A DNA stretch of 8,145 bases from Thermocaproicibacter sp002410755 (GTDB taxonomy: Bacteria; Bacillota; Clostridia; Oscillospirales; Acutalibacteraceae). This document shows positions 1 through 7,923 of this stretch, piece after piece (within the stretch, counting starts at the first letter, position 1; each line of letters opens with the position of its first letter). Below the pieces are notes generated by a model, which had not been told where the DNA came from, made no database searches, and saw only the letters and a list, made by a program, of their open reading frames with translations. The position numbers and the translations under genes are program-made. The stretch spans positions 1-8,145 of the forward strand of contig DAITDU010000060.1 in NCBI GenBank assembly GCA_036839715.1, given 5' to 3'.

Positions 1-3
1 AGC

Positions 4-96
4 TATTCTGCGACAGGGCTTTTATTTTCTTGTCTGTTCAATGGGAAACAGTCCATTCAATATTCTGTGACAGGGCTTTTTATTTTTTGTCCGTTT
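4..96. repeat. Diverged direct repeat, two copies about 35 bp, 57 bp apart
   Basis: Two T-rich copies, about 4-38 and 61-96, both begin TATTCTG, share GACAGGGCTTTT and end in a TTGTC/TGTCC-like stretch. They differ by a few C/T changes and one extra T in the second copy. Each looks like the 3' arm plus T-tail of an intrinsic terminator (GACAGGGCT followed by T-rich DNA). The matching 5' arm (AGCCCTGTC type) is not in the window and would have to lie left of position 1. Between the copies a small hairpin is possible, AATGG at 40-44 with CCATT at 53-57. The direct repeat is seen directly. The terminator role, for a gene upstream of the window, is inference. Confidence 0.5.
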
Positions 97-166
97 TTTT
101 CTGGTTCAGTTTAACAATGCGGGGGGCCTTTTTTGTGCGGTAAATTCCTCAAAATCCTCTGTTGCT

Positions 167-196
167 GTATAATTTTCCCTTGAAATGCCAAATATT
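167..196 (+). promoter_or_regulatory. Candidate sigma-F promoter of spoIIR
   Basis: GTATA at 167-171 fits the sigma-F -35 pattern (GywTA). After exactly 15 bases, the element at 187-196 (GCCAAATATT) keeps the G, the central A and the T of the sigma-F -10 pattern but lacks the second G and one A. Transcription would start near 203, about 24 bases before the ATG. In Bacillus, spoIIR is a sigma-F regulon gene, so such a promoter is expected here. TATAAT at 168-173 overlaps the -35 and could instead be a vegetative -10, but no good -35 sits 16-18 bases upstream of it. The match is imperfect. Confidence 0.35.
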
Positions 197-211
197 TCCT
201 GTGAATAAACC

Positions 212-220
212 AAGGGAGAG
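212..220 (+). promoter_or_regulatory. Ribosome binding site of spoIIR
   Basis: AAGGGAGAG lies six bases before the ATG at 227. It supports that start, from which the protein begins with a proper signal peptide. Confidence 0.7.
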
Positions 221-226
221 AATACC

Positions 227-856
227 ATGAAGATTTGGGAAAAATCCGTCTGCCTTGCACTGATTCTGTCCATCCTTGCAAGCTTTACTACCCTTTCAGC
301 GGAATGCTCGGGGATACAGAGCCGCGTCCTGCGGCTGCATGTGCTTGCAAATTCGGACTCGCAGAGCGATCAGGCGATTAAGTTAAAAGTGCGCGACCGG
401 ATTCTGACCGAGAGCACTGGGATGCTTGACGGTGTAAAAACGCGCGATGAAGCGGAGCAGAGAGTCGCTTCCCATCTGCCGGAAATCCAAAAAACGGCGG
501 AAGATGAACTGCGGAGCCTTGGCTCGTCCAACTCCGTTCATGCAGAGCTGACCAACATGTATTTCAGTACGCGCCAGTATGGCAATATTACGCTACCTGC
601 GGGGAAATATGATGCCCTGCGCATTACAATCGGTTCCGGGAAAGGGCATAACTGGTGGTGCGTTTTGTTCCCTGCGCTTTGCCTTCCTGCTGCGGAGGCA
701 CCTTCCCGGTTGGAAGATGTCCTCAGCAGCAGCGAGATGCAGCTTGTGCAAGGTAAAAACAATAATAATAATGGGGTAAACTATGAGGTGAAATTCCGCT
801 CGGTAGAGCTGTTCGAGGAATTTCGGGACTGGCTCAGCCACCAGTTCAATTTTTAG
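227..856 (+). CDS. spoIIR: Stage II sporulation protein R (SpoIIR)
   Basis: The 209-residue protein has an N-terminal signal peptide: Lys/Glu-flanked start, hydrophobic core at about residues 8-23, likely cleavage after LSA at 23-25. The SpoIIR hallmark follows: RLHVLANSDS at 36-45, then DQ and the KLKVRD block at 52-57. A second family signature, WWCVLFPALC, lies at 143-152. The length is close to the roughly 220 residues of Bacillus SpoIIR. In Bacillus, SpoIIR is made in the forespore under sigma-F, is exported into the intermembrane space, and triggers the SpoIIGA protease to process pro-sigma-E in the mother cell. Five asparagines at 178-182, encoded by a short AAT repeat, probably form a surface loop. 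The gene ends 66 bases before addB, which has its own promoter, so it is probably a single-gene unit. The identity is firm; the secretion role is taken from the family. Confidence 0.93.
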   Translation: MKIWEKSVCLALILSILASFTTLSAECSGIQSRVLRLHVLANSDSQSDQAIKLKVRDRILTESTGMLDGVKTRDEAEQRVASHLPEIQKTAEDELRSLGSSNSVHAELTNMYFSTRQYGNITLPAGKYDALRITIGSGKGHNWWCVLFPALCLPAAEAPSRLEDVLSSSEMQLVQGKNNNNNGVNYEVKFRSVELFEEFRDWLSHQFNF

Positions 857-882
857 CAGGCTTTTGCTTTTTATGATATAAT
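853..882 (+). promoter_or_regulatory. Extended -10 promoter for addBA
   Basis: TATAAT at 877-882 is preceded by TG at 874-875, giving a perfect extended -10. A partial -35, TTAGCA at 853-858, lies 18 bases upstream and overlaps the spoIIR stop codon. The start of transcription would be near 889, leaving a leader of about 34 bases. It would give addBA housekeeping expression independent of the sporulation gene in front. The 13-base string TGATATAATAGCA recurs in the promoter after addA. Confidence 0.72.
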
Positions 883-901
883 AGCACTGTATTAGGGGTG
901 G

Positions 902-909
902 AAGGAGGT
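902..909 (+). promoter_or_regulatory. Ribosome binding site of addB, long spacing
   Basis: AAGGAGGT is a near-perfect Shine-Dalgarno sequence, but 13 bases separate it from the ATG at 923, more than the usual 5-9. No alternative start codon lies closer in frame, and the Walker A motif begins at residue 7, so the ATG at 923 must be at or very near the true start. Confidence 0.7.
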
Positions 910-922
910 ACGGGAAACAGAG

Positions 923-3900
923 ATGCTGAAACTGGTTTTTGGGCGTGCCGGAAGCGGAAAAACACATATGGTGCGCGGTGCGCTGAAAAAGCTGGCACAG
1001 AGCGGTGCCGAAAAACTGATGCTCCTTGTGCCGGAACAGGCGTCCTTTGAGAACGAACGCGCAATGCTGCGCCTTCTCGGTGAGCGGGACGCAAGGCGCG
1101 TTTCGGTCATGAGCTTTACACGTCTGGTAGACGCTGTCCAGCGGCGCTGCGGCGGATTTGCCGGCAGAAGACTTGACGACGGCGGCAGGAGCATCTTTAT
1201 GAGCCTTGCTGTAGAGCAGGTTCAGGACAGTCTTGAAGTATTCCGTAAAAATGCGGAAAGTACTGAGCTTGTTGGTCTGATGCTCCGCATTTCTACAGAG
1301 CTGAAAATGTGCGAAATTCCACCGGAAGAGCTGAAAAATGCCTCGGCGAAAGTGCCGCAGGGGACGCTCCGTAAAAAGATGAATGAGATTTCCCTAATCC
1401 TTTCTGCATACAATGCGCTTGTTTCGCGAAGCTTTATTGACCCGCTTGACGATCTTACACGCCTCAGGGGTATTCTTCTGGAACATGGCTTTTTTAAAGG
1501 CTATACAGTAATGGCCGATTCTTTTCAAAGCTTTACGGCACAGGAATACGACATTTTGGAGGTCATTCTCCGCCAGGCGGACCAGGTATGCGTTACAGTC
1601 TGCGCGGACAGCCTTGCCGGTTCTGAGACGGACCTGTTTGCCGTAGGAAGGAAAACAGCGCAGAAGCTGATTCATCTCGCCGGTGAAAATAGCATCCCCG
1701 TGGCGGCACCCGTTATCCTAACCGGCGGGGTGCGGTTCCGGAATCCGTCGCTTGCCGCGCTGGAGGCCGGAATTTACCGTCCAGCGCGTATGCCTGTGTC
1801 AGAACCTCCCCAGGGCGTGATGATTTACGAGGCCAAAAACCGCTATGATGAAGCCTCATTTGTTTCCGCGCAAATCCGAAACCTTGTGATGAGCGGGCAG
1901 TACCGTTACCGTGACTTTGCCGTTATTGCACGTTCAACGCAGCCTTATGACGGAATCCTTGATGCGGCGCTGGAACGATGGGAAATTCCCTATTTTATGG
2001 ACAGGCCTGAACCTGTTGATGCAGAACCGCTGATGCGTCTGATCCTTTCCGCGTTCCGTGTGGTGCAGTTCGGTTTCCGGTCGGATGATATGTTCCTGTA
2101 CATAAAGACGGGCTTAGCTGGCCTTTCAACCCGTCAAATATCAGAACTTGAGAACTATACCTTTATCTGGAATATTTCGGGAAAAAAATGGCTGGAGGAA
2201 TGGACGGATAATCCGGAAGGCTTCTCGCCAAAACTTTCGGAGCAGGATACGGCAATGCTTCACCATATCAATGAGAGCCGTGAAGCAGTTGCGGCACCGC
2301 TGAAACGTTTCGCTGATGTGACGTCGGATACAGACGGTGAAGGGATGGCTGCCGCCTGCTACCGCCTGCTGTGTGACGTGAAAGCTGCGGAGAATCTGCG
2401 GAGTTACGCCGGGCGTTTGGAAGAAGAGGGGAATCCGGCGCTTGCGGAGCGCGAACTGCGCGTTTGGGACTTGCTGATGAAAATACTTGACCAAACGGCG
2501 CTTGTGCTCGAAAGAACGAAAATCACCCGTAACCGTTATGCTGAACTGCTCCACCTAGTTATCCGCACGGGTAACATTGCAAGCATCCCGCAGGGGCTGG
2601 ATGAAGTAACTGTCGGCGATGCCAGCCGCATCCGTGCTGCCGGGCCAAAGGTCGTATTCCTTATCGGTGCCGTACAGGGGGAATTTCCTCTGGCACCGGG
2701 AGGCGACAGTTTGTTCAGCGACAGTGAGCGCCGCAAACTGATCCGCCTTGGCCTGCCGCTTACTGATACCATGGAAAATGCAGCCCTGCGGGAGCGCTTT
2801 TTGGCATATTCGGCGCTCAGCATTGCTTCTGAGCGCCTTTTTATCACCTGGCCTGCCGCGGATGAAGGCGGGAAGGCGCTTGCACCCTCTAGTATCCCGG
2901 ATGAGGCACGCGCCGTCCTTCCGAAAATACCGGTCCGGGATGAAATGTCTTTTAACCCGCTCTGGTTTGCCTGCGCCGATGAGCCGGCATTTGAGCTTGC
3001 CGCACGGAAGTGGAGCTCAAACGATGTGCTTTCTGCTACCCTGAAAGACTTTTTCCGGAAGCGTGGTGCACAGGACCGTTTTGCCGGTGTGGAGCGTGCC
3101 GCGGGAAAAAAACCGGTCCAGTTTGAGGACAGGCAGGTGTCTTATGCACTGTTTGGGAATACCGTTGCGCTTTCTGCAACACAGATTGAAAAATTTGCAC
3201 TCTGCCGCTTTTCTTATTTTTGCCGCTATGGGCTGAATGTCCGTGAGCGGAAAGCTGCCGAAATGAATGTCCTCGAATATGGGAGCCTGATGCACTTCCT
3301 GCTGGAACGGCTGTTTCGCAACCTTGGCAGCAGAAAAATCCTGAGCCTTCCGCCGGAAGAGCTGCACAGGACAATCCTTGGCTTCCTGAAAGAATATGTG
3401 GAGCAGATGTACGGCGGCCTTGGAACAAAAACACCGCGCTTTGCCTATCTGGTTGCGCGGATTGCGGACTCAGCGCAGACTGTTGCCCTGCATATTGCAG
3501 AGGAACTTGCGCAGAGCTGTTTCCATCCGGCAGATTTCGAGCTTGTAGTCGGAGATTCGGTTGGACCGCTGGCCATTCCGCTCCCGGACGGTGGGGAAGT
3601 GCATGTGGATGGCAAGATTGACCGCGTTGACCTCATGGACCGGGATGGGATACGCTATCTCCGAATTGTAGACTATAAGACCGGGGAAAAAAAATTCCGC
3701 CTTTCCGATGTTGTTTATGGACTTGACATGCAAATGCTGATTTACCTTGCCGCGCTTTGTGAAAACGGGGAGAAGCGCTATGGAAAATTTGTCCCTGCCG
3801 GTGTGCTTTATATGCCGGCAGACCGGCCTTCCGTGCAGGCAAGGCGTGACGCCGGAGAGCAGAAATTAAAAGCCACCGCCGAAAGCAAACTTCGGATGGA

Positions 3901-4261
3901 TGGTCTTGTGCTCGATGATCCGGAGGTTATCCGTGCCATGGACCGGAACGGCGGAGGAGAATATTTGCCGGTCAGGCTGAAAAATGGGCTGCCGGACAAG
4001 AAGGACCATATTGTTTCACAGCAGGAGTTAAAGTCAGTGTTGAGTTACCTGAAAACTTTGATTGTCAATATGGCGGAAGAACTTCGCAGCGGCGACGTTA
4101 CGGCCCTGCCTCTTACCGGGAAAAACTGGGATGCCTGCAAATGGTGCCCATACAGCAGCATCTGCGGCCACGAAAAGGATGATCCGGTACGGAAAATGGC
4201 AGAACGGGACCGCGACGCGGCCATGAAGGAATTTGAAAGGGATGGGGGGGAGCAGAAATGA
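923..4261 (+). CDS. addB: AddB subunit of AddAB helicase-nuclease
   Basis: This 1112-residue protein is a little shorter than Bacillus AddB (about 1166). A Walker A motif, GRAGSGKT, stands at 7-14; the rest of the helicase core is degenerate, as is normal for AddB. The C-terminal RecB-type nuclease keeps His791 (YGSLMH), Asp900 in DGKIDRVD, Asp917 and Lys919 in VDYKTG, and the QxxxY pair Gln937/Tyr941. Four cysteines, 761, 1072, 1075 and 1081 (spacing C-x310-C-x2-C-x5-C), reproduce the AddB 4Fe-4S staple that closes the nuclease domain. With AddA it resects double-strand breaks; in Bacillus AddB cuts the 5'-ended strand and recognises Chi. This is the AddB type rather than RexB, judged by the Walker A and the iron-sulfur cysteines. 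The last codons contain a run of seven G, and the stop overlaps the addA start as ATGA, pointing to translational coupling and matched subunit amounts. Confidence 0.97.
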   Translation: MLKLVFGRAGSGKTHMVRGALKKLAQSGAEKLMLLVPEQASFENERAMLRLLGERDARRVSVMSFTRLVDAVQRRCGGFAGRRLDDGGRSIFMSLAVEQVQDSLEVFRKNAESTELVGLMLRISTELKMCEIPPEELKNASAKVPQGTLRKKMNEISLILSAYNALVSRSFIDPLDDLTRLRGILLEHGFFKGYTVMADSFQSFTAQEYDILEVILRQADQVCVTVCADSLAGSETDLFAVGRKTAQKLIHLAGENSIPVAAPVILTGGVRFRNPSLAALEAGIYRPARMPVSEPPQGVMIYEAKNRYDEASFVSAQIRNLVMSGQYRYRDFAVIARSTQPYDGILDAALERWEIPYFMDRPEPVDAEPLMRLILSAFRVVQFGFRSDDMFLYIKTGLAGLSTRQISELENYTFIWNISGKKWLEEWTDNPEGFSPKLSEQDTAMLHHINESREAVAAPLKRFADVTSDTDGEGMAAACYRLLCDVKAAENLRSYAGRLEEEGNPALAERELRVWDLLMKILDQTALVLERTKITRNRYAELLHLVIRTGNIASIPQGLDEVTVGDASRIRAAGPKVVFLIGAVQGEFPLAPGGDSLFSDSERRKLIRLGLPLTDTMENAALRERFLAYSALSIASERLFITWPAADEGGKALAPSSIPDEARAVLPKIPVRDEMSFNPLWFACADEPAFELAARKWSSNDVLSATLKDFFRKRGAQDRFAGVERAAGKKPVQFEDRQVSYALFGNTVALSATQIEKFALCRFSYFCRYGLNVRERKAAEMNVLEYGSLMHFLLERLFRNLGSRKILSLPPEELHRTILGFLKEYVEQMYGGLGTKTPRFAYLVARIADSAQTVALHIAEELAQSCFHPADFELVVGDSVGPLAIPLPDGGEVHVDGKIDRVDLMDRDGIRYLRIVDYKTGEKKFRLSDVVYGLDMQMLIYLAALCENGEKRYGKFVPAGVLYMPADRPSVQARRDAGEQKLKATAESKLRMDGLVLDDPEVIRAMDRNGGGEYLPVRLKNGLPDKKDHIVSQQELKSVLSYLKTLIVNMAEELRSGDVTALPLTGKNWDACKWCPYSSICGHEKDDPVRKMAERDRDAAMKEFERDGGEQK
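4244..4261 (+). promoter_or_regulatory. addB/addA coupling site: G7 ribosome binding site and ATGA overlap
   Basis: Seven consecutive G (4244-4250) followed by AG form the only purine-rich Shine-Dalgarno candidate for addA, about six bases before its ATG at 4258. The addB stop TGA (4259-4261) overlaps that ATG. This is the classic termination-reinitiation layout. addA lies in the -1 frame relative to addB, and no stop codon occurs in that frame between the G run and the addA ATG. Confidence 0.7.
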
Positions 4262-7200
4262 GCAGGCGCTGGACAGAAAGCCAAAAAGATGCAATCTATG
4301 CCCGCGGTGGTACACTGCTGGTTTCAGCGGCTGCCGGCTCAGGGAAAACAGCAGTATTGGTTCAGCGCGTGATAGAGCGTATCACAAATCCGGACCATCC
4401 AACAGACGCAGACCGCCTGCTTGTGGTGACATTCACAAAAGTTGCTGCCGCAGAAATGAAAAGCCGTATTTCAGCGGAAGTATCCCGCCTTTTGGAAAAA
4501 GACCCGTTTAATGCGCGCCTGCAACGTCAACAGCTTCTGCTTTCCCGCGCACACATCAGCACAATCGACAGCTTCTGCTCTGACCTTGTGCGGCAGAACT
4601 TTTTCCGGCTCGGTGTTTCGCCTGACCTTCGTATCCTTGACGACAGCGAGATCACCGTCTTGCGCTCAGAAGCGGCGGAAGAGACGCTGGATGAATTTTA
4701 TGGGAAAGACGATCCGGAATTTTATGATTTTGTAGAATCATTTTCCTCATCACGGGATGACAGTGCTGTCGCAGATGCAGTGGGGCAGCTCTATGATTTT
4801 GTCCGTTCACATCCGTTCCCGAGACGCTGGCTTGCAGAAAAGGAAAAGCTCTATGAACATCCGGGGCCTGCTGCGGAAACCGTCTGGGGCAAAGCAGTCC
4901 TTTCCTTTTCATGTGATGCGGCAGATTACTGCATTTCCGTACTTCGCGATGCTCTTGCCCGGATGAAGGAAGACGCTGACGTGGAAGCTGCTTACGGTGA
5001 GGCATTCCGGGCGGATAAGTCAGCACTGGAAACGCTCCGTGAAGTGCTGGGCGAGGAGGATTGGAACCGCTCTCTGTCATTGGCCGCAAATTTCAAGGCA
5101 CAGAGGCTTACCTCCCTGCGCGGGCACGACGGGAATGCCTGCAAAGACCATGCCTCTGCTGCACGAAGGGAAGTTAAAGCTACGGTGGCAAGGATTGCGG
5201 AATGGCTTTGCGCCTCTGACCAGGACTGCCGGGACGATATTTCCCGCCTTTGCCCGACCGTTAAGATGCTGTTCCGTGTTACGCTCCGCTTTTCCGCAAT
5301 CCTCAGCCAAAAAAAGAGGGAACGCCGTGCGGCTGATTTCAGTGATCTTGAGCACCTTGCCCTGAAACTGCTCGTTACGGAAAAGAAAAGTGGTTTTTCC
5401 AGGACTCCGGAGGCGGAAGAGCTTTCCGCCTCATTTGATGAGATTATGGTAGATGAATATCAGGATACCAATGAAATACAAGACCTGATTTTCCAGGCTG
5501 TTTCCCGCAGTGGGGAAAACCTTTTTCTGGTTGGTGATGTAAAGCAAAGCATTTACCGGTTCCGTCAGGCAATGCCGCAGATTTTTCTGCGGAAACGTGC
5601 GGAATTTCCCCTTTATGATCGGAATAAAGATTCCTATCCTGCCTGCGTTGTGCTGGACCGGAACTTCCGCAGCCGTTCCGGCGTAACAGATGCGGTAAAT
5701 TTTGTATTCCGTCAGCTGATGAGCCGCCAGACCGGAGAGCTTGATTATACTGAAAAGGAAGAACTGATTCCCGCAGCGGAGTATCCCCCCTGTGATGAGC
5801 TGGCAGCCGAACTTGATATACTGGACCTTTCGGGTGCAGACGACGATGATCAGGATGTCATCCATACGGAAAGCCGCCGGATTGCTGAACTAATCTATGG
5901 CATGATGGACGGGACTCCCCGTGTTACCGAAAAAGGCAGCCTCCGCCCGGCTGAATACCGAGACTTTTGTGTTCTGCTCCGGAGTGCCAACCGTCCGGCA
6001 CATGATTATGTGCGTGAGCTGATTTCCCTTGGAATCCCTGCCTGGGCAGATACGACAGGCGGCTTTTTTGAGACTTATGAAATTGGAATGGCACTTTCCC
6101 TGCTTAGTGTGATTGATAATCCGTCGCAGGATATCCAACTGCTTTCTGTTATGATGAGCCCTATTTATGGCTTTACAGCAGATGATATGGCAAAAATCCG
6201 CATTCATGCCCGGAAGGGGCGGCTTTATCCCGCAGTTGTCAAAGCGGCAAAAGACGGTAGCAAAAAGGTAACGGCATTCCGTGAGCAGATTGAATCATTC
6301 CGAACGCTGGCCGCTGTTATGCCGTCCGACCGCTTAATCCGTACCGTCTTTGAAAAGGCTGGCCTTTTTGAAGCTGTCCAGGCCATGCCGAACGGTGAGC
6401 TTCGTCTTGCAAACCTCCGGCTTTTGCTTTCCTATGCCAAGCGGTATGAGGCGAACGGATACAATGGGCTGGGTGGCTTTCTCCGCTTTTTAAACCGAAT
6501 GCGGCGCAGCAAGAGCGACCTTTCTGCTGCTACCTCTCTCACAGAATCTGCAAACGTTGTCCGTGTCATGAGCATCCACCGCTCCAAAGGCCTGGAATTT
6601 CCGGTGTGCATTGTTGCGGGATGTGCACGTCGTTTTAACAGAAAAGAAAAGTCAGTCCTTCTTCATCCGGAGCTTGGCCTTGGTGCGCGGCTGAAAGAAG
6701 TATCCGGTATCCGGTATGATACGCTTCCTTATACTGCGGTTTCCCTCGAACGGAAACGCGACGAAATGAGCGAAGAGCTCCGTGTACTTTACGTTGCAAT
6801 GACACGGGCAAAAGAAAAACTGATTCTGATTTCAACGCTTAAGAATCCTCAGAAAACACTTGGCAGCCTTGCTATGAAGCTCACAAAAGGAGACCGTTTT
6901 CAACCGTATGTGGTGGGTTCTGCCGAAAGCATTTCAGACTGGCTTTTGCTCTGTGCTCTCCGACACCCGGACGGAAAAGCACTCCGCAGTCTTGCGGGAG
7001 TTTCCGATGATGTTGTATCCCCGGCAAGGGAGCACTGGAAAATCTGTTTGGTTCAGTCAACTGGCACTGTGGAAGGAAACGCTCAGTTGGAACCGATTCC
7101 GAAAGCTATGCCTGACTTTGCCATGGAGAAAAAGTTGGCTGCAAACCTTGATTATCAGTATCCTTATGTGGCCCTTCATGGTGTCTGTGCAAAAGCTGCA

Positions 7201-7794
7201 GTTTCTGAACTGGCGGAGAGCGCTTTTTCGGCCAGGTTTGCTGCGACTTCCCGGCCGGCTTTTCTGTACGAAAAGGGCCTTACCCCTGCGGAGCGCGGAA
7301 CTGCGCTCCATGCTTACTTGCAGTTTGCGGACTATAAAGCTGCTGCTGATGACCCGGAGGAGGAACTCAGCCGCCTTGTCGCGGAGAAATATCTGACACC
7401 GGCGGAAGCACAGACGGTTGACCTGGACTGTATCAAGGCTTTTTTCGCTTCACCGCTGATGAAGAGGATATCTCTTTCTCCCCATTATGAACGGGAAGTC
7501 CGGTTTTCTGCTGAAATCCCTGCTGGACGCCTGAAACCGGAGCTTAAGCCACCGATGAGTGAAGAATCAGTCGTCTTACAGGGCGCGGTTGATCTTGTAT
7601 TTGAGGAGAATGGGAGTCTGGTAATTGTTGATTTTAAAACAGACCGTATCCGAGATCCGCTTGTTCTTTGGGAACATTACCGTGGGCAGCTTGCCCTTTA
7701 TCAGGAAGAGCTCACACGCTGTACTGGCAAACGAGTTAAAGAATGCCTTTTGTATTCTTTCTATCTGAACACCGAAATTAAAGGAAAAGTTTAA
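4258..7794 (+). CDS. addA: AddA subunit of AddAB helicase-nuclease
   Basis: This 1178-residue protein is a UvrD/Rep-type (SF1A) 3'-5' helicase fused to a RecB-family nuclease, close in length to Bacillus AddA (about 1230). Motifs in order: Q motif WTESQ at 5-9; Walker A AAAGSGKT at 24-31; motif Ia TFTKVAAAEM at 58-67; Walker B/motif II DEYQD at 399-403; motif III GDVKQSIYRFR at 426-436; motif IV RNFRS at 468-472; motif V MSIHRSKGLEF at 771-781; motif VI VLYVAMTRAKEK at 843-854. The C-terminal nuclease has His1018, Asp1112 (GAVDLV), Asp1125 and Lys1127 (VDFKTD), and the QxxxY pair Gln1144/Tyr1148. AddA is the motor of the complex and in Bacillus cuts the 3'-ended strand until Chi. Motif Ia carries Lys61 where Bacillus has Asn; otherwise nothing is missing. 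It is translationally coupled to addB. No sbcC or sbcD follows within the window. Confidence 0.98.
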   Translation: MSRRWTESQKDAIYARGGTLLVSAAAGSGKTAVLVQRVIERITNPDHPTDADRLLVVTFTKVAAAEMKSRISAEVSRLLEKDPFNARLQRQQLLLSRAHISTIDSFCSDLVRQNFFRLGVSPDLRILDDSEITVLRSEAAEETLDEFYGKDDPEFYDFVESFSSSRDDSAVADAVGQLYDFVRSHPFPRRWLAEKEKLYEHPGPAAETVWGKAVLSFSCDAADYCISVLRDALARMKEDADVEAAYGEAFRADKSALETLREVLGEEDWNRSLSLAANFKAQRLTSLRGHDGNACKDHASAARREVKATVARIAEWLCASDQDCRDDISRLCPTVKMLFRVTLRFSAILSQKKRERRAADFSDLEHLALKLLVTEKKSGFSRTPEAEELSASFDEIMVDEYQDTNEIQDLIFQAVSRSGENLFLVGDVKQSIYRFRQAMPQIFLRKRAEFPLYDRNKDSYPACVVLDRNFRSRSGVTDAVNFVFRQLMSRQTGELDYTEKEELIPAAEYPPCDELAAELDILDLSGADDDDQDVIHTESRRIAELIYGMMDGTPRVTEKGSLRPAEYRDFCVLLRSANRPAHDYVRELISLGIPAWADTTGGFFETYEIGMALSLLSVIDNPSQDIQLLSVMMSPIYGFTADDMAKIRIHARKGRLYPAVVKAAKDGSKKVTAFREQIESFRTLAAVMPSDRLIRTVFEKAGLFEAVQAMPNGELRLANLRLLLSYAKRYEANGYNGLGGFLRFLNRMRRSKSDLSAATSLTESANVVRVMSIHRSKGLEFPVCIVAGCARRFNRKEKSVLLHPELGLGARLKEVSGIRYDTLPYTAVSLERKRDEMSEELRVLYVAMTRAKEKLILISTLKNPQKTLGSLAMKLTKGDRFQPYVVGSAESISDWLLLCALRHPDGKALRSLAGVSDDVVSPAREHWKICLVQSTGTVEGNAQLEPIPKAMPDFAMEKKLAANLDYQYPYVALHGVCAKAAVSELAESAFSARFAATSRPAFLYEKGLTPAERGTALHAYLQFADYKAAADDPEEELSRLVAEKYLTPAEAQTVDLDCIKAFFASPLMKRISLSPHYEREVRFSAEIPAGRLKPELKPPMSEESVVLQGAVDLVFEENGSLVIVDFKTDRIRDPLVLWEHYRGQLALYQEELTRCTGKRVKECLLYSFYLNTEIKGKV

Positions 7795-7836
7795 TTATGT
7801 GTATTTATTCTACGATTGCTCTTCTTGCTTTTTGCC

Positions 7837-7865
7837 TTGCAATTATCTTACCTGCGTGATATAAT
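7837..7865 (+). promoter_or_regulatory. Strong extended -10 promoter before the tRNA-like array
   Basis: TTGCAA (7837-7842) is separated by exactly 17 bases from TATAAT (7860-7865), and TG at 7857-7858 makes an extended -10. Transcription should start near 7872, about 27 bases before the first tRNA-like unit at 7899. The near-consensus quality and short leader fit a stable-RNA promoter. No ribosome binding site or open reading frame follows. This is the best-matching promoter in the window. Confidence 0.8.
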
Positions 7866-7898
7866 AGCAAACGTTGCGGGATAAGAAAAGAAGATTAT

Positions 7899-7923
7899 GG
7901 GCCTGTAGCTCAGCTGGGAGCGC
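7899..7923 (+). pseudogene. tRNA 5'-half fragment, unit 1 (Ala/Ile-like)
   Basis: The fragment has a GGGCCTG acceptor strand, TA at positions 8-9, and a D arm of GCTC paired with GAGC around a six-base loop AGCTGG. This matches the 5' third of bacterial tRNA-Ala or tRNA-Ile. Compared with the usual GGGAGAGC it lacks one AG, shortening the D loop. There is no anticodon arm, no T arm (no GGTTCRA box), no CAGGCCC-type 3' acceptor strand and no CCA. It cannot be a working tRNA, and the amino acid cannot be assigned. It is the only copy with unique DNA on its left, directly under the strong promoter. Confidence 0.65.

Noticed and set aside
855..872. Intrinsic terminator after spoIIR
   Set aside because: AGCA can pair with TGCT before a few T, but a four-pair AT-containing stem is too weak, and the spot overlaps the addB promoter region.
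3017..3434. Antisense open frames of 116 and 132 codons inside addB
   Set aside because: They lie opposite the well-supported AddB frame, have no ribosome binding site that I can see, and show no recognisable protein motif. They are shadow frames.
6908..7396. 162-codon frame on the + strand within addA
   Set aside because: It is out of frame with the conserved AddA C-terminal region, has atypical composition and no ribosome binding site, so it is a shadow frame.
7795..7836. Terminator after addA
   Set aside because: The T-rich stretch has no inverted repeat in front of it, so no intrinsic terminator can be supported.
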